Shown piece by piece: positions 36,401 through 43,554 of a stretch of 64,000 nt of DNA. The stretch lies in contig CANDNT010000001.1 of the NCBI GenBank assembly GCA_947387485.1, forward strand, positions 930,001-994,000. Direction: 5' to 3'. The position numbers and the translations under genes are program-made. The DNA comes from Aquimarina rhabdastrellae (GTDB lineage Bacteria; Bacteroidota; Bacteroidia; Flavobacteriales; Flavobacteriaceae). The stretch's first letter is position 1. Each line of letters starts with the position of its first letter. The notes under the pieces are model-generated. The model was given only the letters and a program-made list of their open reading frames with translations, did no database searches and had not been told where the DNA came from.

Positions 36401-39400
36401 ACATTTAATCTATAAGCATCTCCTTCTGGATTAAAACGCTCATTTGAGGCTATATATTCAAAAAACACTCTACGCTCTAAAGGAGCATTAGCACTATCAT
36501 CAAAACTTACATCTCCAAAAACTCCGAAATAATTATTATCTCTAGAACCTTCTTCTACTATCATATTTACTGCTCTAAAACTATCTTCATTATGTTCAAA
36601 AGTATATCTTAGGCTTAATGCACTCAATGGATCATCATTATTATCTTCTGCTATATTATTTCCATCTGCAATTCTTCTTAATAAAGGTTCTGAATATGCA
36701 CCTATACGATATTCTAACTCATCAATATGTCCTACATAAAAATCTGTTTTTGAAGCTGATCCTTCTGCTGGATTTTCTATATGAGTTGCTCCCAAATAAG
36801 CTTTGGTATTAAAATCTAAAGCTCCTACACCTGATGGTATAGAAATCACTTCATAATCTCCATCAAAAAGTACACGTATACTATTATCGGCTTCATTAAT
36901 AGCTACAGCAAAAAATTCAAAAGCATTTTCTTCTATCCCTGGTAAAGTCACTTGTCTTAATTCTCGATCATTTAAACGTACCGACAATAGTTCATTATCT
37001 ATTATTTGTACTTTTAAACTTCCATGATGTAAAATCGTTTGTCTAGGCCTAACTGCTGCATTTGGATCAAGTGCTATCATTCTTCTAAAAAAACCTGTCC
37101 AAGTCAATTGATTCGTGGTATTAACAAGTGCATCTTTTAATTCTGCATATCCTTCATTTTGAAAATAGATACTCGTTTCATTTTGTCTAGTATTCTCATC
37201 TGCATTTGTATTTGTACTTTGTAATATTGTTGGGTGAATAGAGAATCTTTGCCTTCCTTGTGGGCTATCAAATCGAAACGATCCATTTGATTCTGTACCT
37301 ATGGCTTCTCCTGTCTCATTATCCCTTAACACACCTCCATTCACCTGAATAGCAGTACCTTCCAAAACAGGATATACAGTCTCTACTCCTCCATTATCTA
37401 CTACATATTGCACTCTACCTTGAATCTCAAAAGTCGATATATCTACAAATTGATCAATACTACTTTCCACATCTGTAAATGATAATTGCTCTCTAACTTG
37501 TTTAAATCTAGTCTCTGGGCTAAATTCATGATTAGGTAGATATGGTGTAAACGTATATCCAAAATCACTATCTGTAGCTAAACCTCCTGGTAACGTAGCA
37601 AAACTATAATTCCCGTTTTGATCTGTTACCACTCCATATGCAATTGGTGGAGTATCATTATCTTGTGTTGTAAATGTACTTGATGATCTTCCTACTAATC
37701 GTCCTCTAGTACCTATTGCTTGATTATAAATTTCACGATCTCTTGTTAAATCAAAACGATAATATGCTATTAAATTAGTATCCTCTGATCCTAAGATAAG
37801 GTCTTTATACGTAAAAACTTCTTCTGGGGTACGTGTTGTTTTCCAGATACGCAGTTCATCTAATAAATAGTTGTTACGTACCTCATGATTAAATGAGAAT
37901 TGTGATATTCTATTTAATCCCACCACAAAAGGTGTTGTTGTTGTAGCATCTGCTCTTCTTGAATTCTCCAAATCTGGTGCTAATCCTCCATCTACATATA
38001 ATGCTCCTCCTATAGGGCTTACCGAAAATGCATAATGATGCCAATCTGTAGGATCTCCTTTAATAGGAGTTTCTAGGTATACTGCACCACCTAAATACAT
38101 TTGAACCTTATCGTTATTGATACGGATCTCTCCTGTATCTAATTTAAATACGGTATTTACAGCAGTACTACTCGTTGGTGTTTTATACCAGAACTCTATT
38201 GTAGCTACTCCTCTTGCTTCTTCAAATACCTGTACATTATTGATAAAGATTGGAGCTCCATTGTTTCTTACATCTAGTGCACTATTATTAGACTGTGCAA
38301 TAGCGCCATCTTTTAATACTGCTTCTACTGTTACACCTCGTACTCCACTTTGTCCTTGGGTTACTACCCTACCGTTTACTTCTCCATTATGGAATACAAA
38401 TCCTGTATCTACTCCTTCTATAGTTTCTTCAGTATTCATTCTACCTATTACGGTATATTCATAGAGACGACCAGGTACTATTCCTTCATCAAATTCTTCA
38501 AAAAACTCTGATACTCCTGTTCTCGCTATCTCTTCTGGAGTGATCTCTATATCGCTTACTACGCTAGATTCAGCACCTCCTCCAAGTTCTCTTCTTCTAA
38601 TCTCATACGAAGTTACTCCAGCTACATGAGGCCAACGCAAACGTATACTATGCTTGCTATCTGTTCTAAAATCTGCACCATTTCCATTACTTGCTTCTAG
38701 TAAAATACGGTCAAGACTAAAAATAGGATGATCTGCCATAGCATTAATATGAGCTATTCGTGTTCCTCCTTGATCTCTTCTTATTTTGGTACGTATACTT
38801 GAATAGGCTAATGATGGAACCGTTTCTATAGGATTCTCTATCGTATTTAATGCATTATACCATCTCGCTTCTTTAAGTTGTGGGAAATTTGCAACAACAA
38901 TATCTTCGTCTGCCTCTACATAAGCAATTACTAACCCTAAACGATTAAAATCTCTAAGTGTAAGATTACTAGCATTAAATAATGTACGGAATCTATTATC
39001 TTCTAATTGATCCCTAGTTCTAGCACGGTTCCATGCTCTATATTCTGCTAAGAACAAATGATCTTCACGTCCTGTAGTAACATATAAATCTTCTGCCGAT
39101 ACCGTAAAGTTTTGTAATGAAGCTCTACGAACCCCATTAATATAAATACTAAATCGATTCCCAGTTTCAAATACTAACCCAAAGTGATACCACTGATCAT
39201 TTTCTAATACGGCATCACCAGATAAATTAATCTCTGGGATTACAGCATTTCCATTGGTTATACTTATGGTTTCAGGTGTTACTTCTATTCTAAACTCGTT
39301 ACTACCGTCTAATAAGTTTGTAAGTTCAAAATTCCCGAAAGATCTTCCATCTTCTCTATCCAGTCTTACCCAAAATTCTAAGGTTCCTTCTCCTGCTCGA

Positions 39401-39570
39401 CCGGCATTAATAAGATTTGTTCGTAAACGTGTTTGGGTATCATAATACGATTTATACCCTCCATCGGCTAATAACTGTGCCACATAAGGTCGTGTAGCAG
39501 TATCTTGTGCTATGGTTAAAAAACTAAAGCATAGCATCCACAACAATACAAATTGTTTTATTCTTTTCAT
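30499..39570 (-). CDS. Giant LamG-repeat surface/secreted protein with T9SS sorting domain
   Basis: A 3023-residue exported protein. The signal peptide ends near residue 21. Concanavalin/LamG-like domains can be placed at about 45-185 (TLEFWVRLDRE, WYHFGLVFE), 440-590 (TIEFWYKTP, WHHYAFSVSP), 800-960 and 2095-2265 (TVEMWVNPS, WTHIAAVYDG). Fibronectin-like and carboxypeptidase-regulatory-like segments lie between them (TDQNGNYSFATLPGG). A long beta-rich region with an acidic, helix-prone stretch near 1510-1550 fills the middle, and a Big_5-type Ig segment (VSTNPANNGIYTSG) lies near 2030. The last 85 residues are a type A T9SS sorting domain (IPNPMTDATQISYSIPEDG, then SSGIYVYKL, ending RKLVIE), so the protein crosses the outer membrane and is likely attached to the surface. 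Adhesion or glycan binding is inferred from LamG content only. It is preceded by a small secreted-protein gene 12 bases upstream. Confidence 0.88.
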   Translation of the reverse strand: MKRIKQFVLLWMLCFSFLTIAQDTATRPYVAQLLADGGYKSYYDTQTRLRTNLINAGRAGEGTLEFWVRLDREDGRSFGNFELTNLLDGSNEFRIEVTPETISITNGNAVIPEINLSGDAVLENDQWYHFGLVFETGNRFSIYINGVRRASLQNFTVSAEDLYVTTGREDHLFLAEYRAWNRARTRDQLEDNRFRTLFNASNLTLRDFNRLGLVIAYVEADEDIVVANFPQLKEARWYNALNTIENPIETVPSLAYSSIRTKIRRDQGGTRIAHINAMADHPIFSLDRILLEASNGNGADFRTDSKHSIRLRWPHVAGVTSYEIRRRELGGGAESSVVSDIEITPEEIARTGVSEFFEEFDEGIVPGRLYEYTVIGRMNTEETIEGVDTGFVFHNGEVNGRVVTQGQSGVRGVTVEAVLKDGAIAQSNNSALDVRNNGAPIFINNVQVFEEARGVATIEFWYKTPTSSTAVNTVFKLDTGEIRINNDKVQMYLGGAVYLETPIKGDPTDWHHYAFSVSPIGGALYVDGGLAPDLENSRRADATTTTPFVVGLNRISQFSFNHEVRNNYLLDELRIWKTTRTPEEVFTYKDLILGSEDTNLIAYYRFDLTRDREIYNQAIGTRGRLVGRSSSTFTTQDNDTPPIAYGVVTDQNGNYSFATLPGGLATDSDFGYTFTPYLPNHEFSPETRFKQVREQLSFTDVESSIDQFVDISTFEIQGRVQYVVDNGGVETVYPVLEGTAIQVNGGVLRDNETGEAIGTESNGSFRFDSPQGRQRFSIHPTILQSTNTNADENTRQNETSIYFQNEGYAELKDALVNTTNQLTWTGFFRRMIALDPNAAVRPRQTILHHGSLKVQIIDNELLSVRLNDRELRQVTLPGIEENAFEFFAVAINEADNSIRVLFDGDYEVISIPSGVGALDFNTKAYLGATHIENPAEGSASKTDFYVGHIDELEYRIGAYSEPLLRRIADGNNIAEDNNDDPLSALSLRYTFEHNEDSFRAVNMIVEEGSRDNNYFGVFGDVSFDDSANAPLERRVFFEYIASNERFNPEGDAYRLNVDEVITELNFENLTRHSFIGNIIVPCDNNVGEWTGTITRTDIAEPQFVRNISAANFDNDFKVFVVNGLIPGVYELSLTNRLNPETPFIVSNTIDLRYGNAIEDIAYRNNMQLETKFYELSDTLNDQGQRILGDEVTIRSNCMDRYIFAQSTQIVAVTTVFEEYNGERCALEGITVNYSGDLIRGINLMTESTDEEGASEEEGTSEILEGSVAVETNEMGNAVLQFEVNTPNFIEDTQDESNSFSRNFTATAERGASSTIEIETFTTKAVVTGSRAGNADFTLTNPTVVHVLHDPPGDSSFATLHEGASFTMTKTFSEGVDTDLEIVGSAGVNFESMTTQGTFTGVGAGTTFEITTTGTSQRIEGQLSAIGNFSYRNTGGNETTFTVGRSITTPSFDTYVGQDADVFIGTTDVLAVSMGNEIKVDLTTCTVTNEPNRVASVTSQTPFAITQQQILDVIIPNLEELIEKGVDETEDGTEEIDPADLQRQIDRWKSYVDTNKRKRDAVVFDLDDGVVEENRTTFNDIVDNVRVVDDEDEGMLFEDLEQFTRLDESGIAFSDGISISYSFTRSITDNNGDNFNGGAGLGFNISNTTNFGGATISYGVSGRVIGSRATTSNDSFNNVVTESFTINDDDAGDQFFTAVVPDPEFGTPMFAVYAGRSSCPFEAGTQPRQAVEIAIDNAVGFNEGNDFVEYELTLRNTQLANDATPKIYFVQLINSSNLNGAQVEVGGVDLNSVAGNRASFSFGPDENSPVRVRQTLDGPVRMVVRRNPADEGQNVRYEDIRLRFYADCEQGGDGFLYQSYRVDEYRLIGAGANAPDDFDSGIRPVQEITFTADFSAPCVDNIEVTAPIEDWVINNRSENLLDFRFRIPGLLDILGEIPEGTDPEDFVETSDFQVAIEYAIAGNNRGIELVTLDAAALREDLQPDGFITYTAEMDLANGDYSVRIVPICDPLSNNPNARNNPTEFISGTINKTAAVLVSTNPANNGIYTSGTISATFSSAINPATVNLNSVALRGVLGGLPRDLVSAELRTQNAEITIPHRPVFNAPDAFTVEMWVNPSFIPEGTAVPILDKGNNYKVALTPSGHIEVNDNVRSTRTIQPFAWTHIAAVYDGTGVIQIYFNGDPVGSGTYSSSIVNTKDIVISPIVSGQSYTGGIDDIRIWNDARTPIEIVQNLDAQLLGNEVNLIAYFVLDDIALEVDGIQEAIRDYTGNARATTATGLNFVNGDAAAPIDVSRMVTNLEFETSVSLGGTVLNLRPLSSLANLEGAQLTVILADGGLRDVTNNNIEGASWSFIVNLNTIQWSQNDVERVQTEGQELIIDDINFDNSQGGIPVEYRFRRLPVWLSVRENNGGTIRNIDEDDRLSLAARATERNLEFVVAPFLTPGIHTATVNAEVFDNSSNPTTTGTPIGIESFTLEITTNCVVPDYDNGFDTGDFLGTTDFTSRLIIDGEQSTDVNDIVAAYIDGEFRGSTNVNSRGLVDLSVFGDRSDNGKRLSFRVWDASECTEYENIVERYDFDFRGDIGNQTVPVTFTVGSTLTRRIVVSGRNFDISFNVSDNPMVTTLSLDAIEGLSAGDQLIDAETLDDLNPIAIADANGILVAQEGYPNTIDIRKSYVLQRSSRNQITLIVSGAPADVNTNIYLNGDAEGDGDPNDKELTPIAFLPSELQRTAFALRSLTSSPRISIGDRIERRGLRAEYTAEDGWVGALTHLLPGHGYIMDVTNAMTLNYSGLVDRASEASKVSEASLSTIDEAAQLNWKVDRGDYLRFMYMTAVVNAVQLDTSKEYTIAAFAGEELRGVAQAQLIKGKYHYFIGIGGSSSNEEITFKLFDGEKIVTLDNIEDFDTEVSLGVMKSPYVLNYTPNSETEEVVLNGVLGLSLEQNIPNPMTDATQISYSIPEDGHVDISLYNVLGQKVYTFVSDTVKGNVLHTVDWNGIAEENVLSSGIYVYKLNYEGQELQRKLVIE

Positions 39571-39582
39571 ATGCTTTATAGT

Positions 39583-40194
39583 TTAAAATGTATTTTTAAT
39601 TCGTTGCATTATGAAATTATTTTGTTCATAATTGTTATCAGACCCTATTACAAGAGAAGCTCCGTCATCATCTTTAACATTAAATATATATCGTCCAAAA
39701 TCTCCTTCATGGGGAATTTCATCACTAGCATGCTGTATTGATACGATAACTGAATCCTCTGCTATTCCTGGAAGGAATATACTTTCATCTTGTGCAAATA
39801 AAATTCTCCATCTAAAATTCCTGTTATCCTGAATATTATTACTTTTTTCAAAATAAACATCTTCTACACTAAAATCATTACCTTCTCTTCTTAAGAAATA
39901 ATCAGGTTTTTTAGCAGAAGCAATCAATACTTCCCCAAAACTATCTTCTACAGGTATAATAATGAATGCATCACTATATTTACTATTAACATTTTCATCA
40001 TTACCAATTACTCTACGTAAATCAGCTTTATTATTTTCAAGATTATGATACAATCTATTTGTTAAAAAAATTTCTCCCTCTGCTCTATAATCTCTATTAC
40101 TTACAAACCTATATAGATAGGTATCGTTTTCTTGTGCTACTACACTAGTACAGCCTAGTAATAATAACACCACAAATTGATATATTTTTTTCAT
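39583..40194 (-). CDS. Secreted protein of unknown function, 203 residues
   Basis: The signal peptide has a lipobox-like LLLGCTS, so this may be a lipoprotein with its cysteine near residue 15. The rest is polar and beta-rich with acidic clusters (NRLYHNLENNKADL, SVEDVYFEKSNN) and reads as a compact domain or beta-trefoil-like fold (IFLPGIAEDSVIVSIQH, NFRWRILFA), though I cannot assign a family. It ends 12 bases before the giant T9SS gene, so the two are almost certainly one operon; it could be a surface partner or attachment protein. Confidence 0.72.
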   Translation of the reverse strand: MKKIYQFVVLLLLGCTSVVAQENDTYLYRFVSNRDYRAEGEIFLTNRLYHNLENNKADLRRVIGNDENVNSKYSDAFIIIPVEDSFGEVLIASAKKPDYFLRREGNDFSVEDVYFEKSNNIQDNRNFRWRILFAQDESIFLPGIAEDSVIVSIQHASDEIPHEGDFGRYIFNVKDDDGASLVIGSDNNYEQNNFIMQRIKNTF

Positions 40195-40402
40195 ATTTTT
40201 TATTTTTATTCTCCTTAATTATTGACAATAATCATCCTGCCCTTTGTTTATTATTTCTTAAACAATGAGAAGGTATACCTATATAATTGTCTTATCTTAA
40301 GGAATATTGGCGTTTGATATGTTATTGTTTTCGATACAATTTTATGTCGTTTCGCTTTATAAAATCACTCAAACTGACAACTCAAACATTTTTGTTGCTT
40401 CT

Positions 40403-41515
40403 TTATTTATTGATTGTTGCTTCTAGCGCTTCAATCTTTTTCATTAATTGTTCAATCTTTTCTTCTTGATTGATGGTATGCAATGTCAACTCTTCAACCT
40501 TTTCTACCAGGATGGTATTGATTTGTCCTACATTCATTCCTTCAGCTACCACTTGTGCTTCTGTAGGCATATTAGGCAAGTGTTTATTTGCTTTAATATA
40601 TTGTGCAATTTCTTTAAGTGGCATTAAATCATAATCTTTTGCAAATACATAATCTGGAAAAGATGTTACATTTAATCGTACTTGATCTGTTGTAATCACT
40701 CCATCTTGCATACGTATCATTTCATCTCCGCTTTGATTTAAAAATGAAATTCTATCATCTCCAGTATCGTTATTATCTGGTTGAAATCTTAATGCTCCAT
40801 TAGAACTAATCAATCCTCCATCACTTCCAGAACGACGTAAAAACAATTCTCCATCTTGAACTTTTGCTATTATATCATTTGATGAATTTCTAAACTCTAT
40901 AGCATCATCTCCTGTATTATCTACATCTGGATGTAAGATTATTTCTCCATGACTTTGAAATTGTCCTCCATCAACTCTAATATTACCCTGATTAACATGG
41001 ATTTTTTGTACTGGATTATTTATTCCTAAACCTATATTTCTATCAAAATAAGCGTTATCATCAAAATTAGCCGGTCTTTCTACAATTAGTCCATTATCAT
41101 AAGACATACGAGCAATCGTTCTATCATCTCCATTTCTACCTACTCTAAAACGTATAGGTTCATCACTACTACTATTATCAGAATTTGAATAAATTTCCAA
41201 GCCTCTAATACTACGTAACTGTGCATAATCAGTGTTCGCCATTCCTCTTATCTGAAGTCCTTTTCGATTAAACTCTGCCATGTAACGACCGTCTCCTACA
41301 CTACTTTGTTGACCTACGACAAATCGAATCGCTTCGCCACTTCTATCATTATTATTATCTGCTCTAATAACAACTCCTCTAGTTGAATTTATATTATATC
41401 GCCATTCTGCTGTCCCTTGATTCGTTACACTTGCTGATCCAGATTGAGCTTGTAATCCAAACCCACCTAGACCTAACATTAAACACGTTAATACTGTGAT
41501 TTGTTTCTTTTTCAT
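40403..41515 (-). CDS. Secreted protein with tail-fibre-like C-terminal region, 370 residues
   Basis: A signal peptide (to about residue 23) is followed by beta-rich repeats resembling fibre proteins (RSIRGLEIYSNSDNSS, DEPIRFRVGRNGD). The C-terminal part, with FPDYVFAKDYDLMPLKEIAQ and ANKHLPNMPTEAQV, is a block very common at the end of secreted Bacteroidota proteins and similar to an intramolecular-chaperone region in phage tail fibres. It finishes in a coiled coil (EKVEELTLHTINQEEKIEQL). There are no other phage genes nearby. It precedes the 39583 gene by 208 bases on the same strand and may belong to the same surface operon. No T9SS sorting tail is present. Confidence 0.75.
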   Translation of the reverse strand: MKKKQITVLTCLMLGLGGFGLQAQSGSASVTNQGTAEWRYNINSTRGVVIRADNNNDRSGEAIRFVVGQQSSVGDGRYMAEFNRKGLQIRGMANTDYAQLRSIRGLEIYSNSDNSSSDEPIRFRVGRNGDDRTIARMSYDNGLIVERPANFDDNAYFDRNIGLGINNPVQKIHVNQGNIRVDGGQFQSHGEIILHPDVDNTGDDAIEFRNSSNDIIAKVQDGELFLRRSGSDGGLISSNGALRFQPDNNDTGDDRISFLNQSGDEMIRMQDGVITTDQVRLNVTSFPDYVFAKDYDLMPLKEIAQYIKANKHLPNMPTEAQVVAEGMNVGQINTILVEKVEELTLHTINQEEKIEQLMKKIEALEATINK

Positions 41516-41570
41516 TGTATTTATTTTTTAAAATTTAATTATTCAAAAGTCCTACAATGTCGTTTTATAA

Positions 41571-41624
41571 GCAATAAAGCATATCACCTTGTGATAGTTA
41601 TCACAAAGTGATATGCTTTATTGC
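41571..41624. terminator. 54-base near-perfect inverted repeat (terminator)
   Basis: Two 27-base arms around 41571-41597 and 41598-41624, starting GCAATAAAGCATATCAC. They are perfect except for one C/T difference and the central base, with A/T-rich flanks. It lies 87 bases past the patatin gene stop on the minus strand and is the longest uninterrupted stem in the window. Confidence 0.75.
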
Positions 41625-41710
41625 TTTTGTATACCTTATTAAATTACAAGAATTTTAAAAAAGTCATATTCTAAACAGAAACTAATGCTATCTTATTTTC
41701 TTATGTTTTT

Positions 41711-42634
41711 TTATCCAGCTAAATCAATATGTTTTATTTTATTTTCCTGTGTTTTACGATCTTTTTCTTGAGCATATTGATAGCCTTGTTGCCACCATGC
41801 TGTCATTAATTTTTTATCAAAAATCAAGGAGTTTTCGGTTAATTTTGATGGAGTATAGTATAGGTTTAAAGAAACTTCTTTATTAATAGCAGCAAGTTTA
41901 CCCTCTATCACATCGTGTTTTTCGACTTGATCGAGCATAAAGCCAAACAGGTTTACCATTAAAGAAAATGGGTTTTTACCTAATACCTTATTATGTTCCA
42001 TATTTTCTGATTCTAAGATGATCGCATCTACTTCTGTTGCTCCTCTTTTAATCGCCTCTCTGATAGGAACTATACATCCAAAACCGCCATCTGCGTATTC
42101 ACATTCATTTTTTGTCACCATACTCATAAATGGTACATAATTACAGGAGATCCATATCCAATCGCAAAAATCCTCATAACCAAAATCATTTATGGATTTG
42201 TATTCGGTTCTGCTTTTGGTCAAATTTGACACTGTAACGACAACATCTTTTACTCGTTCTTTGGCCAAATTAAATTCGGCTTCGCTAAAGTTTTTACGAA
42301 TAGCTCTACGCAAATTTTTACTTTCTCCAAAAGTACGTTTGTGTTTAATAAACTGCCATACTGTATTAAAAAAGTTAATGGATACAAATTCTCGATCTCC
42401 TTTTTTACGCAATACAAAGGGATTGACACTAAAGATCGTACTTTGTTTTACATTGGTATAGATATCATACACCTTAGGGATATTACCTAATGCCAGATAT
42501 GGGATCAATAAACTCCCTGTAGAGGTTCCTAAAAAGAGATCGTATTTATGTTTTTTTTCCTCGATGAGGTATTGTGCAACGCCTCCTGCAAAAGCGCCTT
42601 TACTTCCTCCTCCTGATATTACTAATGCTCGCAT
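41711..42634 (-). CDS. Patatin-like phospholipase (second of a tandem pair)
   Basis: A 307-residue patatin-family lipid acyl hydrolase with a Ser-Asp dyad. Seen: the oxyanion loop SGGGSKGAFAGGV (near residues 7-19), the nucleophile elbow GTSTGSL with the serine, and the DGGFG aspartate motif near the middle. It has no signal peptide and should be cytoplasmic. It is clearly a paralogue of the next gene: the two share the oxyanion loop, the nucleophile elbow, DFCDWIWISCNY / EFCDWVWISCNY and PIREAIKRGAT / PIEEAIKRGAT. The two genes are only 9 bases apart, indicating tandem duplication and cotranscription. Confidence 0.9.
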   Translation of the reverse strand: MRALVISGGGSKGAFAGGVAQYLIEEKKHKYDLFLGTSTGSLLIPYLALGNIPKVYDIYTNVKQSTIFSVNPFVLRKKGDREFVSINFFNTVWQFIKHKRTFGESKNLRRAIRKNFSEAEFNLAKERVKDVVVTVSNLTKSRTEYKSINDFGYEDFCDWIWISCNYVPFMSMVTKNECEYADGGFGCIVPIREAIKRGATEVDAIILESENMEHNKVLGKNPFSLMVNLFGFMLDQVEKHDVIEGKLAAINKEVSLNLYYTPSKLTENSLIFDKKLMTAWWQQGYQYAQEKDRKTQENKIKHIDLAG

Positions 42635-42643
42635 ATAGTGTGA

Positions 42644-43540
42644 TTAAATTCGATTTGAGTTATTTTTTTGTTTGGCAAATTGGTATCCACTTTTCCACCA
42701 GATTTTCATTTTTTCTTTATCAAAGACTAGTGAATTTGTGGTTAATACTGTTGGGGTATAATATAAATCTAGGCTTATATCTAGGTTTTTGGCTTTGTAT
42801 TTCCCTATTCGTATATTCTGGGTTTCGATTTGATCCATCATAAAATTTACCATATTGGTAATTAATGAAAATGGATTTTTGGTAGGCATTCTATTGATAT
42901 ATGTAACCTCTGTTTCTAATACGATAACATCTATAGCTGTTGCTCCTCTTTTTATAGCTTCTTCTATAGGTACCATATCTCCTAATCCGCCATCTACATA
43001 ATCGCAATTATTCTTTTGTACCAAACTCATAAATGGAGGATAGTTACAGGATATCCATACCCAATCGCAAAATTCATCATAATCAAAATCGTGTATCGAT
43101 TTGTACTCTACCGTATTGGTCGATAGATTTGTTACAGTAACAACGACTTCTTTATGGCTAGCTTTGAGGGTTTCGAGATAATGGGGTGGTATTGATTTAC
43201 GTATTAACTTTCTTAAGTTTCTACTATCTCCAAAGGTTTTCTTTCCTGTAAAGAGATTTTTTAAAACATTGAAATGATTTATCGTTACATCTTTATGCCC
43301 GTGTTTCTCTTTAATATTAAACGGACAGTTTTTAAATATTGAGGATTGATTAACCGAAGTATATATTTCTTTTATTTCGGCTACTTTGCCCAAAGCCAAA
43401 TGAGATATTAATAAACTCCCTGTAGAAGTTCCTATATAGATATCATATTCTCGTTTTAAATCTTCTATCAAATGTTGAGCAACACCTCCTGCAAAGGCTC
43501 CTTTACTTCCTCCTCCAGAAATGACTAATGCTCTCTTCAT
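42644..43540 (-). CDS. Patatin-like phospholipase (first of a tandem pair)
   Basis: A 298-residue paralogue of the downstream patatin. Motifs: SGGGSKGAFAGGVAQHL, nucleophile GTSTGSL, and the DGGLGDMVPIEEA aspartate region. No signal peptide. It begins 14 bases after the end of the M1 peptidase gene, so it probably shares a transcript with that gene. Lipid acyl hydrolase activity is well founded for the family, but the substrate is not predicted. Confidence 0.9.
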   Translation of the reverse strand: MKRALVISGGGSKGAFAGGVAQHLIEDLKREYDIYIGTSTGSLLISHLALGKVAEIKEIYTSVNQSSIFKNCPFNIKEKHGHKDVTINHFNVLKNLFTGKKTFGDSRNLRKLIRKSIPPHYLETLKASHKEVVVTVTNLSTNTVEYKSIHDFDYDEFCDWVWISCNYPPFMSLVQKNNCDYVDGGLGDMVPIEEAIKRGATAIDVIVLETEVTYINRMPTKNPFSLITNMVNFMMDQIETQNIRIGKYKAKNLDISLDLYYTPTVLTTNSLVFDKEKMKIWWKSGYQFAKQKNNSNRI

Positions 43541-43554
43541 AGATTTATGTTATC

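Noticed and set aside
40403-41515. Prophage tail fibre gene
   Set aside because: Only the C-terminal region resembles fibre proteins, it has a signal peptide, and no phage structural or integrase genes are nearby.
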